Shown piece by piece: positions 63,801-64,000 of a DNA stretch of 64,000 bases (positions are counted from its first letter, which is position 1; each line of letters begins with the position of its first letter). The notes under the pieces were generated by a model. The model did not search any database and was not told where the DNA came from. It saw only the letters and a program-made list of their open reading frames with translations. The stretch covers positions 12,089,201-12,153,200 of the forward strand of contig NC_092670.1 in the NCBI RefSeq assembly GCF_964355755.1, given 5' to 3'. Source of the stretch: Antedon mediterranea. Taxonomy: Eukaryota; Echinodermata; Crinoidea; Comatulida; Antedonidae. The translations under genes and the position numbers were made by a program.

Positions 63801-63885
63801 CCGTGGGTGCCGTGAGTAAATCCGAGACATTGTATTCACCGAATGTACCATCAGAAGACAAGGCGATAGTGATAGTTGCAGCAAT
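57847..63885 (-). CDS. Class B1 GPCR, CRF/DH44-receptor-like, 5' partial
   Basis: Peptide-hormone receptor of the secretin family, expected at the plasma membrane coupling to Gs. Exons: 63606-63885, 63230-63340, 62685-62761, 62440-62540, 61692-61806, 61319-61472, 61057-61114, 60629-60740, 59989-60074, 59158-59329, 57847-58632; all phases join to 683 residues. The signal-peptide exon is beyond the window. The hormone-binding domain has six cysteines (TTCTLW, RYCPSLYDN, ITCWPPSP, KCPRVWNGV, RNCYLNGTWA, YTNCQ). TM landmarks: SLRCLRNYIHWNF (TM2), TNFFWMFVEGLYLYTL (TM3), GPVIAILV (TM5), ILMTKLKASHSFETKQYRK (ICL3), LLPLLGV (TM6), HSFEGFFVVLIYVFCNQE (TM7). ICL3, TM2 and hormone-domain wording resemble CRF receptors more than calcitonin or PTH receptors. 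The C-tail is long, about 260 residues in one exon, Ser/Glu-rich. Confidence 0.82.
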
Positions 63886-64000
63886 CTGAAATATACAATG
63901 CAACACATTATGATTAGTAAAGAAGGCAAAGCTTATCACGATTGCTGTATAACAAATAACCATACACATTTTAACTATACATACACACTCACTGTTAGCT
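63886..64000 (-). other. Upstream intron of the CRF-receptor-like gene
   Basis: The acceptor is a TATTTCAG immediately above 63,885. An open frame continues upstream (MCMVICYTAIVISFAFF near 63,969) and looks signal-peptide-like by hydrophobicity. Because a good acceptor intervenes it is treated as intron, but read-through from that Met cannot be excluded. Confidence 0.4.

Overview
The window is animal nuclear DNA: AT-rich, with short exons, spliced genes on the minus strand, and many small DNA transposons. The protein content (CUL2, PARD3, a medium-chain thioesterase II, a CRF-type receptor), the abundance of GGCCTA words, the Kolobok-like, 5S-SINE and MITE load, and the deuterostome-like gene order suggest a marine invertebrate deuterostome, most likely an echinoderm. 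The species call is inference.

Layout. Positions 1-25,004 hold no recognisable exon and are probably the first intron of PARD3; this stretch is packed with TIR elements, satellites and foldback repeats. The first coding exon of PARD3 is at 25,005-25,130 (minus). A repeat-bearing spacer leads to CUL2, complete in 21 coding exons from 40,353 down to 29,443. PARD3 followed by CUL2, both on the minus strand, is also the human order on chromosome 10p11, so this is ancient microsynteny. From 53,213 down to 42,577 lies a complete six-exon OLAH-like thioesterase. Its 8-kb first intron contains a 7.7-kb transposon with TTAA at both ends. From 53.7 to 57.8 kb is a spacer with a 5S rRNA-derived SINE. 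From 63,885 down to 57,847 is a class B1 GPCR of CRF/DH44 receptor type, missing only its 5' end.

The most interesting region is 45.2-52.9 kb. The transposon carries a 13-exon, apparently intact Kolobok-like DDE transposase on the minus strand. On the plus strand it carries a decayed gene for the cysteine-rich cytosolic ballast domain known from the P2X7 receptor C-terminus. A third copy of the transposon terminus lies between the two, exactly where the ballast-domain reading frame ends. This links the mobile element physically to a domain whose patchy spread among animal proteins has lacked a clear vehicle.

Exon boundaries were assigned by hand from splice signals, reading phase and remembered family sequence; no alignment or search was run.
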